Below, piece by piece: positions 36,201 through 45,875 of a stretch of 64,000 nucleotides of DNA. The notes beneath the pieces were generated by a model that saw only the letters and a list, made by a program, of their open reading frames with translations, was not told the origin of the DNA and did no database searches. Both the position numbers and the translations under genes were made by a program. The DNA comes from Apus apus (Eukaryota; Chordata; Aves; Apodiformes; Apodidae): positions 13,644,780 through 13,708,779 of the forward strand of contig NC_067291.1 in assembly GCF_020740795.1 (NCBI RefSeq). The letters are read 5' to 3'. Position 1 is the first letter of the stretch. Each line of letters opens with the position of its first letter.

Positions 36201-38556
36201 TGGGGTTTGGAGCAATCTGGTCTAGTGGAAGAAATCCCTGCCTGTGCATGGGGGTTGGACCTAGATTATCTTTAAGGTTCCTTCCAACCCAAACCAGTCT
36301 GGGATTCTATGATTCTTTGATCTGCTAGAGAGGAGCCAGCTCCCTTCCTTCCAAAGAAGTTGGGGATTCGAAGAACAGACACTACATGTCAACTAGAATC
36401 AATTAACGATTTCTGCTGATGATCTGTATTTGAGCACCTCATGCCAAGGGTGAATTGATGGGCTCCATTCCCAGGACCTTGAAGAGCACATTGGTGAGCT
36501 AGGACGGTGACTGCTCTCCAATATGTTGTCACAAAATCACAGTGCATTAAAAGCCAGTACCTGAATAGTTGTGTAAACTCTGGGGGGAAGCCCATGGCCC
36601 AGAAAACAGAGCTGTGTCACCATCAGAAGGACTCAGTGCTTTCTGGTACAGCTCTGGGCAGTGTTTTAAATGCATGGTTCAGAAATCAGCCAGGGCAGCA
36701 GAGCAGGGACTGCGCTGCTGTGCAGGTGTCAAAGCTGCCACCTCCCAGGGTCCTGCTCAGGACCAAGGCTGCAGAGTGTCACCCACCATACAAACACCCA
36801 GGAAACAATGACAAGAGGAAAACACATTTCAGATCTCCAGATCTGCTGTAAACGTATCTAAGTCATATTTTTTTATGATCTTTATAAAAGGTGGCTACCA
36901 GTACACTCATGAGCAGGCATTAGGTCGAGTGGAAAATTCACCAGGAGGTGGGATCTCCCAGGCTCTACTCTTAGAGATACACTCTAGTGCATGTGACCAG
37001 CAGAAACCTGTTGGTTAGCTGTTAGAGTGGAAGCTGCCTGGCCCACACAGAAAGCAAAAACCAAGGTAAAGATAAGGACTGTAGGAAACTTCTGTTATTT
37101 TATCCACTTATTACTAGGACGAGCTTTGCAAGATGATGGGGAAAGTTTTTCCAGAACAGAGCAATTCTCCAGCTGAGGGCATCCCATCTCCTGAAATAGG
37201 TGGAAGAAATAAAAGGTCTTATAACAGCCCTGATTCAGCTTCTCTCCTCTGTGCCCAGCATATCCAGTACCACCTCCTGCCAAGGACTTTGTCTTGTTGT
37301 CTCAGTAACTCACCTTCTGCCAGAAGAGGAATTTTATTGCCATATATTCTGCCATGAGTCATTTTACTGGTTTGTTTAGTCTAGTTCTAGCCTGCTAAAA
37401 TAAATGCCTGGCAGATGGCTTCTGCTCACCTGTCCAGGGCTTTATCTATGACCTGACCAAAAGGGTTTATGCCTATGGGGGAGCAGTACTTCCTCTGCTC
37501 TTCTTCCTCTCTTCTGCCTGGGCCAGGCAGCAAGATCTTGAGAGGAGAGAGCAAGGGCAGGATCTCACCTTTCACCAGGACCTCTATTGTGTCTTGCCTG
37601 TCCTCAATCCCGTACATCACTTCGCAGCGATAAATCCCAGTGTGGTTGGATCTCAGTGCCTTGATTTCCAGAGTGGCATCGGTGGGGATGGCAGGGTAGT
37701 TGGGCAAAGAGATCACCTCCCTGTATTCTGTGTTGAGCCTGATTTTCCCACCGGTGGCCACCAGCAAGACAACTTCGGTCCCGTTGGAGAGTTTGCTCCA
37801 TTTGATCCGTGGGGTCAGCAGAGCACTGGTGTCCTCTTCTTCTGGGATGTTGAAGTAACAGGGGATGTTCAGGGAGCTTCCCAGGATAACACGCAGGGGA
37901 GACTGCTCAGGTATCTTCACTTCCAGGCCGTCACTACTGTCTGCAAATTCCCAAACAAAGCAATAGTTACATCAAGAATGTGTTTAATCCAAAATACCCA
38001 GTGCTTCCATAAACTCCAATGCCTCTACTTTGCAAACCTGTACCCACGTACTCAGACATACCCTTCTGGTCTAGTCTACTGAAAATACCTTTCAAATAGG
38101 GAGGTTGCAACCATAACCCCTGTGCCACAATTGCTCTTGGGGTTTAGACAAGTGCTGGATATGGGAAAGAAGGGAGTGAAGGGTCGTGCTGAAGTGAAGC
38201 TGCTGCCTGTGGTATGAGATCACACCTGACAGGGTTTAAAGAGGAGAATGCTGAAATTCCCTTGGTTTCCCCATTAATTTTCCTTTGCCTGGAGCTATCT
38301 CCCTGGCTCCCCAAACACAAGAACAGTGAGAGGCTCTGGCATAGCAGCCAGCCAAACCAAAGAGCCCTGTGTGTACAAAGAGCAGATCCTGGGTACACTG
38401 ATTTCTGGCAGCTGCCCATGCTCAGGGATGGGACCAGAGTACATCCCACTGCTCATCCCTGCATTCCTGCAGCCTGGAGCACGTACCTGAGAGCTCCAGA
38501 GAGGCGGCGGCGGTGATGGCTGGCAAACACACAAACACTAATAGGAAAGTGGTCAT
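12202..38556 (-). CDS. ACAN: ACAN, aggrecan core protein (complete coding region, 17 coding exons)
   Basis: Aggrecan is the large cartilage proteoglycan. G1 binds hyaluronan together with link protein, the SG-rich region carries chondroitin sulfate chains, and G3 contains the lectin module. I joined exons 38556-38487, 37940-37569, 36049-35875, 35343-35216, 34635-34342, 33315-32803, 32307-32133, 31706-31579, 31457-31164, 31027-30833, 30143-27105, 18696-18583, 15855-15697, 15206-15124, 14778-14634, 13920-13738 and 12290-12202. The total is 6156 nt, which stays in frame and gives 2051 aa. Approximate residues: signal 1-19; Ig 24-147; link modules 148-248 and 249-346; interglobular domain 347-517; G2 link modules 518-618 and 619-716; KS region 717-781; CS region 782-1794; EGF 1795-1832; C-type lectin 1833-1961; CCP 1962-2022; basic tail to 2051. 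All module-edge introns are phase 1. The untranslated exon 1 is not certain (see 56.1-56.8 kb). Confidence 0.97.
12291..13737 (-). other. ACAN: ACAN intron (CCP to tail)
   Basis: This 1447-bp GT-AG intron shows no repeat or additional exon. Confidence 0.85.
13738..13920 (-). CDS. ACAN: ACAN CCP/Sushi exon (G3)
   Basis: The exon is 183 bp, the usual lectican CCP exon length, in phase 1-1. Four Cys in [26 protein letters not shown] and ISCIN, with the Trp in GQWEEP, form the complement control protein fold. Confidence 0.96.
13921..14633 (-). other. ACAN: ACAN intron (lectin exon 3 to CCP)
   Basis: This 713-bp intron contains nothing recognisable. Confidence 0.85.
14634..14778 (-). CDS. ACAN: ACAN C-type lectin exon 3 (G3)
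   Basis: The exon is 145 bp. It carries the calcium-site motif QPD in NQPDNFF, the WND triplet in [11 protein letters not shown], and the end LPFTCKKGT. These are the Ca-binding residues of the C-type lectin fold that binds tenascins and fibulins in the lectican family. Confidence 0.96.
14779..15123 (-). other. ACAN: ACAN intron (lectin exon 2 to 3)
   Basis: This 345-bp intron contains nothing recognisable. Confidence 0.85.
15124..15206 (-). CDS. ACAN: ACAN C-type lectin exon 2 (G3)
   Basis: The exon is 83 bp, encoding [19 protein letters not shown] and then RWSDGHSL. The WIGL motif is the C-type lectin hallmark. I used the acceptor ending at 15207 because it keeps the frame; the alternative AG at 15196 would make a 72-bp exon and break it. 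Confidence 0.95.
15207..15696 (-). other. ACAN: ACAN intron (lectin exon 1 to 2)
   Basis: This 490-bp intron contains nothing recognisable. Confidence 0.85.
15697..15855 (-). CDS. ACAN: ACAN C-type lectin exon 1 (G3)
   Basis: The exon is 159 bp. It begins with [19 protein letters not shown] and ends EEQEFVN, with the first lectin disulfide Cys pair and the [11 protein letters not shown] helix. The donor is A|GTGAGT. Confidence 0.96.
15856..18582 (-). other. ACAN: ACAN intron (EGF to lectin)
   Basis: This 2.7-kb intron is AT-richer than the sequence to the left. No additional exon was recognised. A short + strand open frame at 17921-18166 was judged to be chance. Confidence 0.85.
18583..18696 (-). 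CDS. ACAN: ACAN calcium-binding EGF exon (G3)
   Basis: The exon is 114 bp (38 codons) in phase 1-1. It encodes the calcium-binding start DTDEC (first Asp completed from the CS exon), then [18 protein letters not shown] and [14 protein letters not shown], with all six EGF Cys. It matches the EGF repeat usually called EGF2 in aggrecan. In mammals this module is alternatively spliced, and its phase 1-1 symmetry would allow skipping here too. Confidence 0.95.
18697..27104 (-). other. ACAN: ACAN intron (CS to EGF), 8.4 kb
   Basis: This is a large AT-rich intron. I searched by eye on the - strand for a second EGF exon (EGF1 of mammals) and did not see the six-Cys pattern. It contains an AT-rich palindromic patch at 20735-20850 and a T/A-rich tract at about 24418-24480. 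No transposon with clear family identity was recognised. Confidence 0.8.
20735..20850. repeat. AT-rich palindromic TATA/ATAT patch
   Basis: Interrupted TATAATAT, ATATTATATAT and ATATATATGTTATATAT words on both strands could fold into hairpins or cruciforms. It is probably a decayed (TA)n microsatellite inside the ACAN intron. Confidence 0.7.
27105..30143 (-). CDS. ACAN: ACAN giant chondroitin-sulfate attachment exon
   Basis: A single 3039-bp exon (1013 codons, phase 1-1) has its acceptor TTTTCCAG at about 30150-30144 and donor GAAG|GTAC at 27105/27104. It is rich in Ser-Gly dipeptides of the form SGLPSG, SGEPSG and ISGE, the attachment sites for chondroitin sulfate. The N-terminal half (genomic about 28575-30143) contains four imperfect units of about 100 aa, each ending in a [11 protein letters not shown]-like sentence (near 29600, 29280, 28975 and 28675). 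The C-terminal part (27481-28560) is an array of 18 tandem 20-aa units. The last residues, near LGPTTE, lead into the EGF exon. Confidence 0.97.
27481..28560 (-). repeat. ACAN: 18 tandem 60-bp units in the ACAN CS exon
   Basis: The exact 60-bp period gives 18 units without indels. Each encodes 20 aa of the type [20 protein letters not shown]. From about the sixth unit on (N- to C-terminal), units alternate between a form ending in HEIS (next unit starts G, so Ser-Gly) and one ending in QEAR (giving Arg-Gly), making a 120-bp higher-order repeat. Seven units carry Arg in place of the Ser. Degenerate half-units flank both ends. Confidence 0.95.
28640..29645 (-). repeat. ACAN: about 300-bp imperfect repeats in the ACAN CS exon
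   Basis: The phrase [11 protein letters not shown] and variants ([20 protein letters not shown]) recurs four times, at about 29600, 29280, 28975 and 28675. The spacing is 300-320 bp, and each copy is embedded in SG-rich sequence. Two copies are also preceded by the same [10 protein letters not shown]. Confidence 0.85.
30144..30832 (-). other. ACAN: ACAN intron (KS to CS)
   Basis: This 689-bp intron contains nothing recognisable. Confidence 0.85.
30833..31027 (-). CDS. ACAN: ACAN KS-region exon
   Basis: The exon is 195 bp (65 codons, phase 1-1) between G2 and the CS exon, the position of the keratan sulfate domain of mammals. It is acidic and Thr/Ser-rich ([15 protein letters not shown]) with one NQT sequon. 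The E-E/K-PFPS hexapeptide array of human or bovine aggrecan is absent. Confidence 0.88.
31164..31457 (-). CDS. ACAN: ACAN G2 link module 2 exon
   Basis: The exon is 294 bp, phase 1-1. It encodes [53 protein letters not shown] and HAFCFR. It shows the full four-Cys link fold. Confidence 0.96.
31579..31706 (-). CDS. ACAN: ACAN G2 link module 1, second exon
   Basis: The 128-bp exon encodes [20 protein letters not shown] and then [20 protein letters not shown], the second half of the first G2 link module. Confidence 0.96.
31707..32132 (-). other. ACAN: ACAN intron inside G2 link module 1
   Basis: This 426-bp intron splits the link module at the same place as in G1. It contains nothing else recognisable. 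Confidence 0.85.
32133..32307 (-). CDS. ACAN: ACAN G2 link module 1, first exon
   Basis: The 175-bp exon encodes [20 protein letters not shown], the [20 protein letters not shown] helix and [10 protein letters not shown]. Confidence 0.96.
32308..32802 (-). other. ACAN: ACAN intron (IGD to G2)
   Basis: This 495-bp intron contains nothing recognisable. Confidence 0.85.
32803..33315 (-). CDS. ACAN: ACAN interglobular domain exon
   Basis: The exon is 513 bp (171 codons, phase 1-1), linking G1 to G2. The aggrecanase (ADAMTS4/5) cleavage sequence is intact: TEEE|ARGS, with Glu392-Ala393 encoded at 33181-33176, just after the ELPLPRN string and an NAT sequon. The segment where mammals have the MMP site (VDIPEN|FFG) reads [12 protein letters not shown] here, so that site is not recognisable. 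Confidence 0.95.
33316..34341 (-). other. ACAN: ACAN intron (G1 to IGD)
   Basis: This 1026-bp intron contains nothing recognisable. Confidence 0.85.
34342..34635 (-). CDS. ACAN: ACAN G1 link module 2 exon
   Basis: The exon is 294 bp, phase 1-1. It encodes [60 protein letters not shown] and RYDAICYS. It is a hyaluronan-binding link module. Confidence 0.97.
34636..35215 (-). other. ACAN: ACAN intron inside G1 (link 1 to link 2)
   Basis: This 580-bp intron contains nothing recognisable. Confidence 0.85.
35216..35343 (-). CDS. ACAN: ACAN G1 link module 1, second exon
   Basis: The 128-bp exon encodes [20 protein letters not shown], then [20 protein letters not shown]. Confidence 0.97.
35344..35874 (-). 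other. ACAN: ACAN intron inside G1 link module 1
   Basis: This 531-bp intron contains nothing recognisable. Confidence 0.85.
35875..36049 (-). CDS. ACAN: ACAN G1 link module 1, first exon
   Basis: The 175-bp exon encodes [40 protein letters not shown] and [10 protein letters not shown]. It has the same length and phase as the G2 counterpart, as expected from G1-G2 domain duplication. Confidence 0.97.
36050..37568 (-). other. ACAN: ACAN intron (Ig to link 1)
   Basis: This 1519-bp intron contains a CR1 fragment at about 36095-36325, beginning about 45 bp from the exon edge. The rest is unremarkable. Confidence 0.85.
36095..36325 (+). mobile_element. CR1 LINE 3' fragment, about 230 bp
   Basis: The fragment shows the classic truncated CR1 end: GGATTCCCCATCCCTGGAAG, then GTGTTCAAGACCAGGCTGGA, GGTTCCTTCCAACCCAAACC and ATTCTATGATTCTTTGAT. 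It is oriented opposite to ACAN transcription. Confidence 0.93.
37569..37940 (-). CDS. ACAN: ACAN G1 Ig-V exon
   Basis: The exon is 372 bp in phase 1-1. It encodes [58 protein letters not shown] and [13 protein letters not shown]. The Ig disulfide Cys are in IPCYF and YRCEV, and two N-glycosylation sequons (NGT, NHT) are visible. Confidence 0.97.
37941..38486 (-). other. ACAN: ACAN intron 2
   Basis: This 546-bp intron lies between the signal-peptide exon and the Ig exon. It contains nothing recognisable. Confidence 0.85.
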
Positions 38557-38563
38557 AGTTTAC
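38487..38563 (-). CDS. ACAN: ACAN exon 2: start codon and signal peptide
   Basis: The acceptor CTTGCAG precedes 38563. Seven untranslated nt (38563-38557) are followed by ATG at 38556-38554. It encodes [20 protein letters not shown] and then ELS, a typical signal peptide close to that of known aggrecans. The donor is GTACGT. Confidence 0.95.
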
Positions 38564-41500
38564 CTGCAAGAAACAACACAGGGAGAAAGGATTTATGGCA
38601 GGGAGTCAAGTGCTGTGGCTGCTGCTGCGGGGCAGCCTGATGCTTCCAGCCACCCCTTAAGCCTCCTACATGTGGCTGGCAGTGAAAGCTGGTCCTTGGG
38701 GAAGGACACTGACACTAAGTACCTCTTGCTTCAGGAAATGAGTCTGTGAGGCAAATAAACAAGATGCTCTGCTATGTACAACAGATTGAAGTGTTATTAT
38801 AGATCACTTATTATATTGCTCTTCCGTTTTCTCTCTTGTGATTCAGTCTTTCCTGTGGAGCAGAAAGACAATTTTCACAACAGAACTTCACACTTGTTAT
38901 GTATTTACTCAAGAGAGACCTCACATCTGCTAAGGCTTTGTCTCAGAACTGGAGCTGCCCCTCACCAGCTTCTTCCATCCAAGCCAGGTGATTGGATGTA
39001 TTTTGTAAACCTTAAGATGCTCTAAAGGGAAATTTACCCTCTGTATGGTGGAAAAGCCAAAGGTTATAATGCTTTGAATCAATGCTCTTGCATTGACAGT
39101 ATATATTACCTTAATGCAAATGGATCTTGATCTGATACAAGAAATTCACAGGATACAATTCTGGACATTTCAACACCACCCTAAAAATATCGTCTTGGGA
39201 TCTCCCAGTTAGTCAGAGCAACCTGCTTCTTCTGAAAGGTGTAGGAAAGGAAAGGAACATCCTCCTGACATTGACTGGCAGAAGCAATATAGGGAGGCCA
39301 AATAAATTAATCCTAACTGGATTATTATCCAGTATAATATAATGGGATTGTAAATAGCCACAAATACTCGAGTTGGCTTTAATGTTTCAAATAAAAACCA
39401 TGTCCTCTGGCAACAGAGCATCCTTTGGCATCACATTTCAGCACTGACTCAGAAGGAAGGACCACACCTACTGAATCACTGGTGTTTCCTTTGAGGTCAC
39501 CTGTCCAAATACTGGCTATTTAACTCCTGTGATCTAGAAAGGTCCCAGCTGACAGGGAACATTCTGAGTATATGTCTGTTAACCTTGCAGAAAAGTCCAT
39601 TAAATATCCCCACTGGCACAAGAAAAGGCCAAAAATAGACCTTATCCTGTCCAGTCCAGCATTAGCCTTCACTGATGAAAAAGTTGACCTCCATGCACCC
39701 ATGCATTTCAATCTGACACATCACAAAATCATATCTTTTTGAAATCTTTAGTTAATAGAGACAGCTATGCTGGCAGAAAATGAGACAGAGCAGGGCTGGA
39801 ACACATTGGCAGAGAAGCACGGAGGCTTCAGCTTGCAGCCATAGGGCTGAACAAGATCAAATGAACATATCTTAATTTCTGCTGGTCCTGGGAATAAAAT
39901 TTCAGGCAAATGCCAACCTCAGGGAGAAACGGTGGAGTTGTGTGTCTGTTTGGGTGTCTCTCCCGTCAGGAATGGTATCTGCATAAGCAATGAACCTCTT
40001 CTGCAGTTCATGACAGATGACTTCACCATTTCCTTCTACTGATGGCCAGTACCAAGTCCCTGTCAGGCTGCAGAAGAGATCACAGTGCTTGGCAGCCAGC
40101 ACCAGGCCAAAGGCAGGGGGACATGCCCACAGGATGGGCTGTGGGGGGCAATGAAGTGCCTTCTGCTCATGAGCAAGCAAGGAGAATTGGAAACACCATC
40201 TGCTAGGGATAAACAGTCTGAAATCAGCTTGGCTAAACACCCATACCCAAGAGTCCTTAAAGAGCTGGCTGAGTAAATCACTGGCCCAGTGATGTTCATT
40301 TATAATCTGTGCTGGAGCACTGGGGAAGGTCCCAAATACAATAGTCAGCCAAGTTATACAATGATGAGCCTCCTAAATCCATGCTAGTTTGATTGACATA
40401 AATTCCAGGCAAGAGAATGGAAAATCTGATATAGACTTCAATTTACAAGCACTGAAGAATAGGCATAATATTAATCTTAGTTGAGACACTTCTCTCTAAA
40501 ACAGGTGCTTCCAGACTTGATTTCATTAGCTGGCATGATTCTAAGTTGGTCTGATAAAGTTGCCTACATGGTTGTAACACAGTGTAAGTAGATGTTGGTA
40601 AGATTTGGCTTTCACAGGGTTCCATGACATGAAGATACGTAATGTCAGTAATACATACATTAAAATGGCTTAGAAAAAGCCTATCTGGCAGGTCTCTAAA
40701 AGGAGTCACCTGAGGGACACTAATGTTGGAGGTATTTCTAATGGGCGTCTACAGGGGTCAGTGTTAGATACAATGTGTTTCCAAGCAGACTATATTTTAA
40801 TAAAATAAAAATTAAAATTATACACGGGATGCAGAGAATGCCTGACAATGGGATGTTGTGCCACTCAGGAGAGTTATTGCCCTCATCTGGCATGAAACCA
40901 AAGGGTGATTCCTCTCTGCTTATCAGTGGTGAGCAAGGGGAATCCTGTGTGCACCTCTGGGCTGGCAGAAAAAGATGGTACAGAATATATCCACTAGCTG
41001 GAGGCTGGAGGAAATGCCTTGTGGGGGGAGACTAAAATGCCTAAATCTAATTATTGTAACAACAGAACCCCCAAAAATCTGAGAAGTTGACAACAGTGCC
41101 CAAATGTTGTTTCAAGCAGAAGCTGCTGATGCTAAAGGGCTCTCTGATGTAGCAGAAAGTCACCACCAGAACTAATAGCTGGGAACCATATGCCAAGCAA
41201 ACTCCCATGGGAAACAAACCCCACGTTTTAAACAGAAGGGGAATGGGTACCAAGGGAAGCAGTAGAATTTCTGTCCCTTAGTAACTTTGAATCCAGACTT
41301 GAAGGCTTCCTTGGAAGCCATGGCTTAGGCAAACACAACTTATTGAGCTCAACACAGAGGTAGGAGGATGAAGTTTAAGGGGCCTACATTCACCAGAGAT
41401 CAGCCCAGAACGGTCCCTTCAGATATTTAAATTCATTGATTTGAATGTATCACTGTTTTGATCTCTGCTTTTGTATTATTCACGACCTCACCTGGCTCTA

Positions 41501-44500
41501 GGCAGTACAAAGAATCATATTATTGAATCACACATTTTTACCTTTCCACATTTTATCCTTGTAGGATCTAAGACAATAAAAACATCCTGTAAAATTAACC
41601 CCATTCCCTGCTTGCTCTCACCCAGCCATGCCTGAAGTTGGCAATTGGAATCTTTGGAAGGCAAAGATCAGGTGAGTCTTGGGAGCAGCAGTGGACTCTC
41701 CAGGTTTGCAGGCATTTGGAGGGGACTCAGGTAGAGGACACTGTCCTGGCTATTAGTAATTAAGTCTTTAGTGATGGTACCTGCTCGAGCATTAAATGAA
41801 AGCCCTTACTCCTCCAGGCTCCTTACATCAGGCACCTTCCAGCAGGCTCAGCATTTGGCCAGAATCCCAGTAAGCTGAACAGCCCTGAGTGTCATGTGAT
41901 ACACTCAGCCAAGAGAAGCAGGCAGCTTCAGACCCAGATTGCCTGCTAAAGAATAGAAACAGCCTAGAACATGGACACAGATGTTAAAATAAAAAGATTT
42001 TTAGGGTCCACGTCTACAGCAAACTGGTATTGTTCCAAGTCCCACCCAGTTGTTATTTCTGTGTCCGTTGGCAATGGGTAGGAGGAGAAGGGGTTCATCT
42101 GTGCATCACTCAGGCATCACAGGACAAAGTGCCCTAAATAGAGGAAATTCTCTTTGTCCCAAAAGTTAAGACAAGCCCAAGTACTCCTAGTTCTATTCAG
42201 GCTTTATGCTGATCTTTCACAAGGAAAAGTAAGCTTATATGATAAGAGTCAGGACCAGCAGTATCTCTGCAATTTGGTTTAGCTCTGGAGAAGGTAACCC
42301 AACCTCCCCTTATCTCACAGAAGCCCAGAGGCTTTTCCCTGTGAGCAGTGGTTAAACAAATCACAATAACAATGTTTTGGGTGTATTCTGTGGAAGTGTT
42401 GCCTCCCTGCCAGTAAGAAACCCAGCCTACTCCTCAGGGTGCTGTTTGCAATGTTGATCTCCATTTTTCATTCCCCTAAAGTGTGCCAAAGAGATCCAAC
42501 CCTGTGTCTGCATGCAGCTCTTGTTGGGATTCACTGTGCTGGGAATGCCTTTGATTAACATCCCGTTATGACAGCAACGGTTCCTTGCTGCAATATTTCC
42601 AGTCCGTGTTGTCTCTAGGGGGATATCCAAGCACATGATAACGAGCAAACAGCTGCTTGAAGGAGCAGTTCTGGAAGGAATTAAGTAAAGACAATGATCT
42701 GTCTGAGCAGATATGGAGAGCAGAGATGATGGAGACCTGGCGTGTCTAGCCTAGGGAACTGGGGAGGTAGTTCCTCTCATTTTAAAGCAACATCTATGGC
42801 AATTATATAACACATACCTCAAAACTGATGACCTCTCTCCACTGAATGCCAGAGAAGAGGAGGGCTCAAGTGTGGATGTTGTCTCTACAGAGGTGTGAAT
42901 TCAGATTGGATGAGATGTGCCCAAGGAGCACACAGGCACAGGTCAGTGCATGGGAGAATCGACCTGGAGCAGTGTGTGCTTGCTGAGACAGGATCTAGCA
43001 CAGAGGAAGGATATTCAGGGATAAAGAAGTGCTTGATCTACACGACTGAGCAAAGCATGGAGCAGGCTGAGCAGCAGCAGCAATGTCCCACGCTCAGTGT
43101 CTTACTGATGGCCCCAACTATGGCTGAATGGTGCAAGTAGGGAGGTGGACCTGAACATGTTGGGGATACAGTCAATATCCCTACTATACATGTCATAAAT
43201 AACACAGACTTCTGGAGCTAACTTAATTTGACTACTCTGTTGAAAATAATCGAGGTTGCCTGGCTAATAGAAAAAGGTGAGTTACTAAACTCGCAGGAGC
43301 TACTAGGTCACTGCTGACAAGCTCCAGTTCAGTTGCTGGGTCCTTATCTTCTAGTATAAAAAGTCTCATTGATGAGAAGTTCTGCAGGTTGACTAATAAG
43401 AGAGGATTGCCCTAGCTCTAGCAGGCAGCACTGGGACAGACTAATTCTTGCATCACAGAGCCCTACACGCAAGCAGCAATGATCACACTATTCTTTCTGC
43501 TAGGTCCATGCCACAAAAGCACCTTCCAACTCTGCAGATTACTCTCTTGCACAACTCCACTTGCTCCTGCTGGGAGAACAGCTGGAGCAGGCATCTTTTG
43601 TGGAGAGAAGAGAGGAGGAGGAGGTAGGAGAAGTTACGCAAGGTCACAGCATCAGAATAGCTGTCCCTGTGCAGGGCACCAGGCAGCCTGGAGGAACAAG
43701 AATCCAACCAAGTTGCCACAAAAATCCTGGCCATCCCACCTTCTCTGACCAGTGACAGAAGTAAGGCCCTCTCCAATTCAGCCTGGGCCAGGAAGAATTC
43801 AGGAGAAGCTCTTGCCTTTCCAAAAAAGACAGAGTTGGGGCTGGTAGGCTCAGGAGCTCTCCACCCCAGAGAACAACTGTCTCTTTCACTGAAGTTTATT
43901 GCCATTTTATTTTATGCCTCAGGCTGTGCTTCTGTATCAGGTTGTGTGCAGACTGTCCTAAATTGGCTGCATATAAATATGTTTATTTGAGAATCTAAGT
44001 GTGTGTGGAGAGAAGTGTGTACATATGTGCAGACAGCTTTAATCCCTTGCTCTTCCAGCCCTGTCCCCAGGTTTTCAAAGGACTGAAGAATCTGGAGGGA
44101 GCAAGAAAAGGAGAAGTCACTACAGTGAAAGTTCAACAAAGTGCCTACACAGTAAGACTGTACAGTGGAAAATAGTCAGATGGCCCATTTGCAGCACAGT
44201 CTAACTTGTTTGCTTGCTGGAAAGCATTTTCTGCTCTAGCTTATTTTAATTGAGTCCCATCTGCAGTTTCTCCTGTGGCCTTTGCTTGTTCCAGACCATG
44301 TTAATCACCCTTGTTGTTGCAATTAAATTTATTTTCATCACCCTTAATCCTGCTGTTATCCTTTTTTCTTTTTCTTTTTCTTTTTATGGGGGCAGATGGG
44401 TCATTTTAAGCTTCCCTGTTTCTCAATTTTGGAAGACTTTTAATACACTTAAATATTGTTTCTGGCAGCTAATAAAATGCCACTCATTACCTAGAAGATA

Positions 44501-45006
44501 TGCCTGGGCATAAAAACTATTTCCAAAGACAATATTTCCTTTAAAATAGTGGATATAAAGAGACTCCTGAACAAGATTCAAACCCAGCACTACTCATACA
44601 GCCTTAGATTCTTGCTCTTCAAATGGTTTTCCATCCCCACTTTAGACTCAGGGAGCAACCTGAGTATTTCTAGGACACATGGTCACCTCTATCCAGCCTT
44701 ATTTCAGCCCTATTATTTTCAGGCACCAGCACTGGGGACCGAGGGTTTGGTGAGGTCTAAGGAGACACCATCACCCAGCAGAGACATCAGGAGGGTTCTC
44801 ATGAATGTTTAGACAGTGTGTCCCACGTCCTTGTGGCTTCAGCATCAAAAGGTGGTTTCTCCACCACGTAAAACTACAGACTGTTCCTGTGTGATGTCTA
44901 TGAACAAACACTTAATTGTCCCTCTGCATGTTCTCAGTCTCTGTGCAGGACTGAGAGCTTTTCTGTTAAAAAACTCAACCTGGTCCAGGAAATGGGAGGG
45001 AAGGAA

Positions 45007-45075
45007 GGGGGGGGGGGGAAAGTGAGGGGGGTGGGCAAAACCAGTTTTCTTTCTTTCTTTTTTTTTTTTTTTTTT
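45007..45075. repeat. G12 run and TTTC/T-tract
   Basis: A run of 12 G at 45007-45018 is followed by GAGGGGGG and then a TTTC-rich tract ending in about 18 T (45058-45075). Confidence 0.85.
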
Positions 45076-45853
45076 AAATAAGGCAAAAGTTGGAACTGAA
45101 ATATGGCAATAAATGCACTCCTGTGATTTTTGCTGTTTTTTCAGCTGTAAAGAAAATAGGAGAAATATTCCATTCTGTCTGGCTTCCAAACCATTCTGAG
45201 AGCAAGGTCTTTATGTACACAGCAGCTTGGTTGCTGCTCCTGCCTGCTCTGTTTCTGAAACCATCCCTAGAACAACAAAGTCCTTTTTTTCCCCAATCAG
45301 AGAGACACACGGCACTAAGTGCTCAGATATTTTGTCATTGAGGGCTGTAGTCCTCCACATGCTGACAGTCTTGCAGCATTGGCTGCCTGGATTACTACAA
45401 GAGGTGGCACTGAAGTGTTCTTCACGCATAAGGCATAACCAGAGAACACGTTCTCTGGTTTCTCTGGAAGACTAGGAAGAATGTCAAGTTTCACCTCATG
45501 CCTCAGCTGGCTCCTGTCCTCAAGCACCCCTTGCTTGTCTTATAATTTGACTGTTTATCTATTCATATTGCAAATACACTACAGGAAAAGTCAAAATACT
45601 CAAGGGTGTATGAACATGCTTCCAATAAGCGAGATGTCAAAGGAAATCTTAGCAAAACATACACAGTCATGTCCTGGGTTCAGTTAGTGATCTGAGCTCG
45701 GAAGGATGGTCCAGAACAAATGTCCTATTAAACACAAGAAGCTTTATAAGCATTTATCTCTTTTCTGGTATCTACCACAGAACAGCTCTCATTCTCCCCT
45801 GATTTACATTGGTTTTACATTAAATCTCCACTATTTTCAGCAGCATTTCTCTT

Positions 45854-45875
45854 CCCCCCCCCCCCCCCCCCCCCC
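45854..45875. repeat. C22 homopolymer
   Basis: There are 22 uninterrupted C, then TTTATTTTTT and seven more C. This mononucleotide tract is unusually long for a GC homopolymer and is probably polymorphic. Confidence 0.9.

Noticed and set aside
45466-45482. TGGAAGACTAGGAAG resembling the start of miR-7
   Set aside because: Only the first 11 bases match the mature miR-7 as I recall it; the rest and the hairpin arm are missing.
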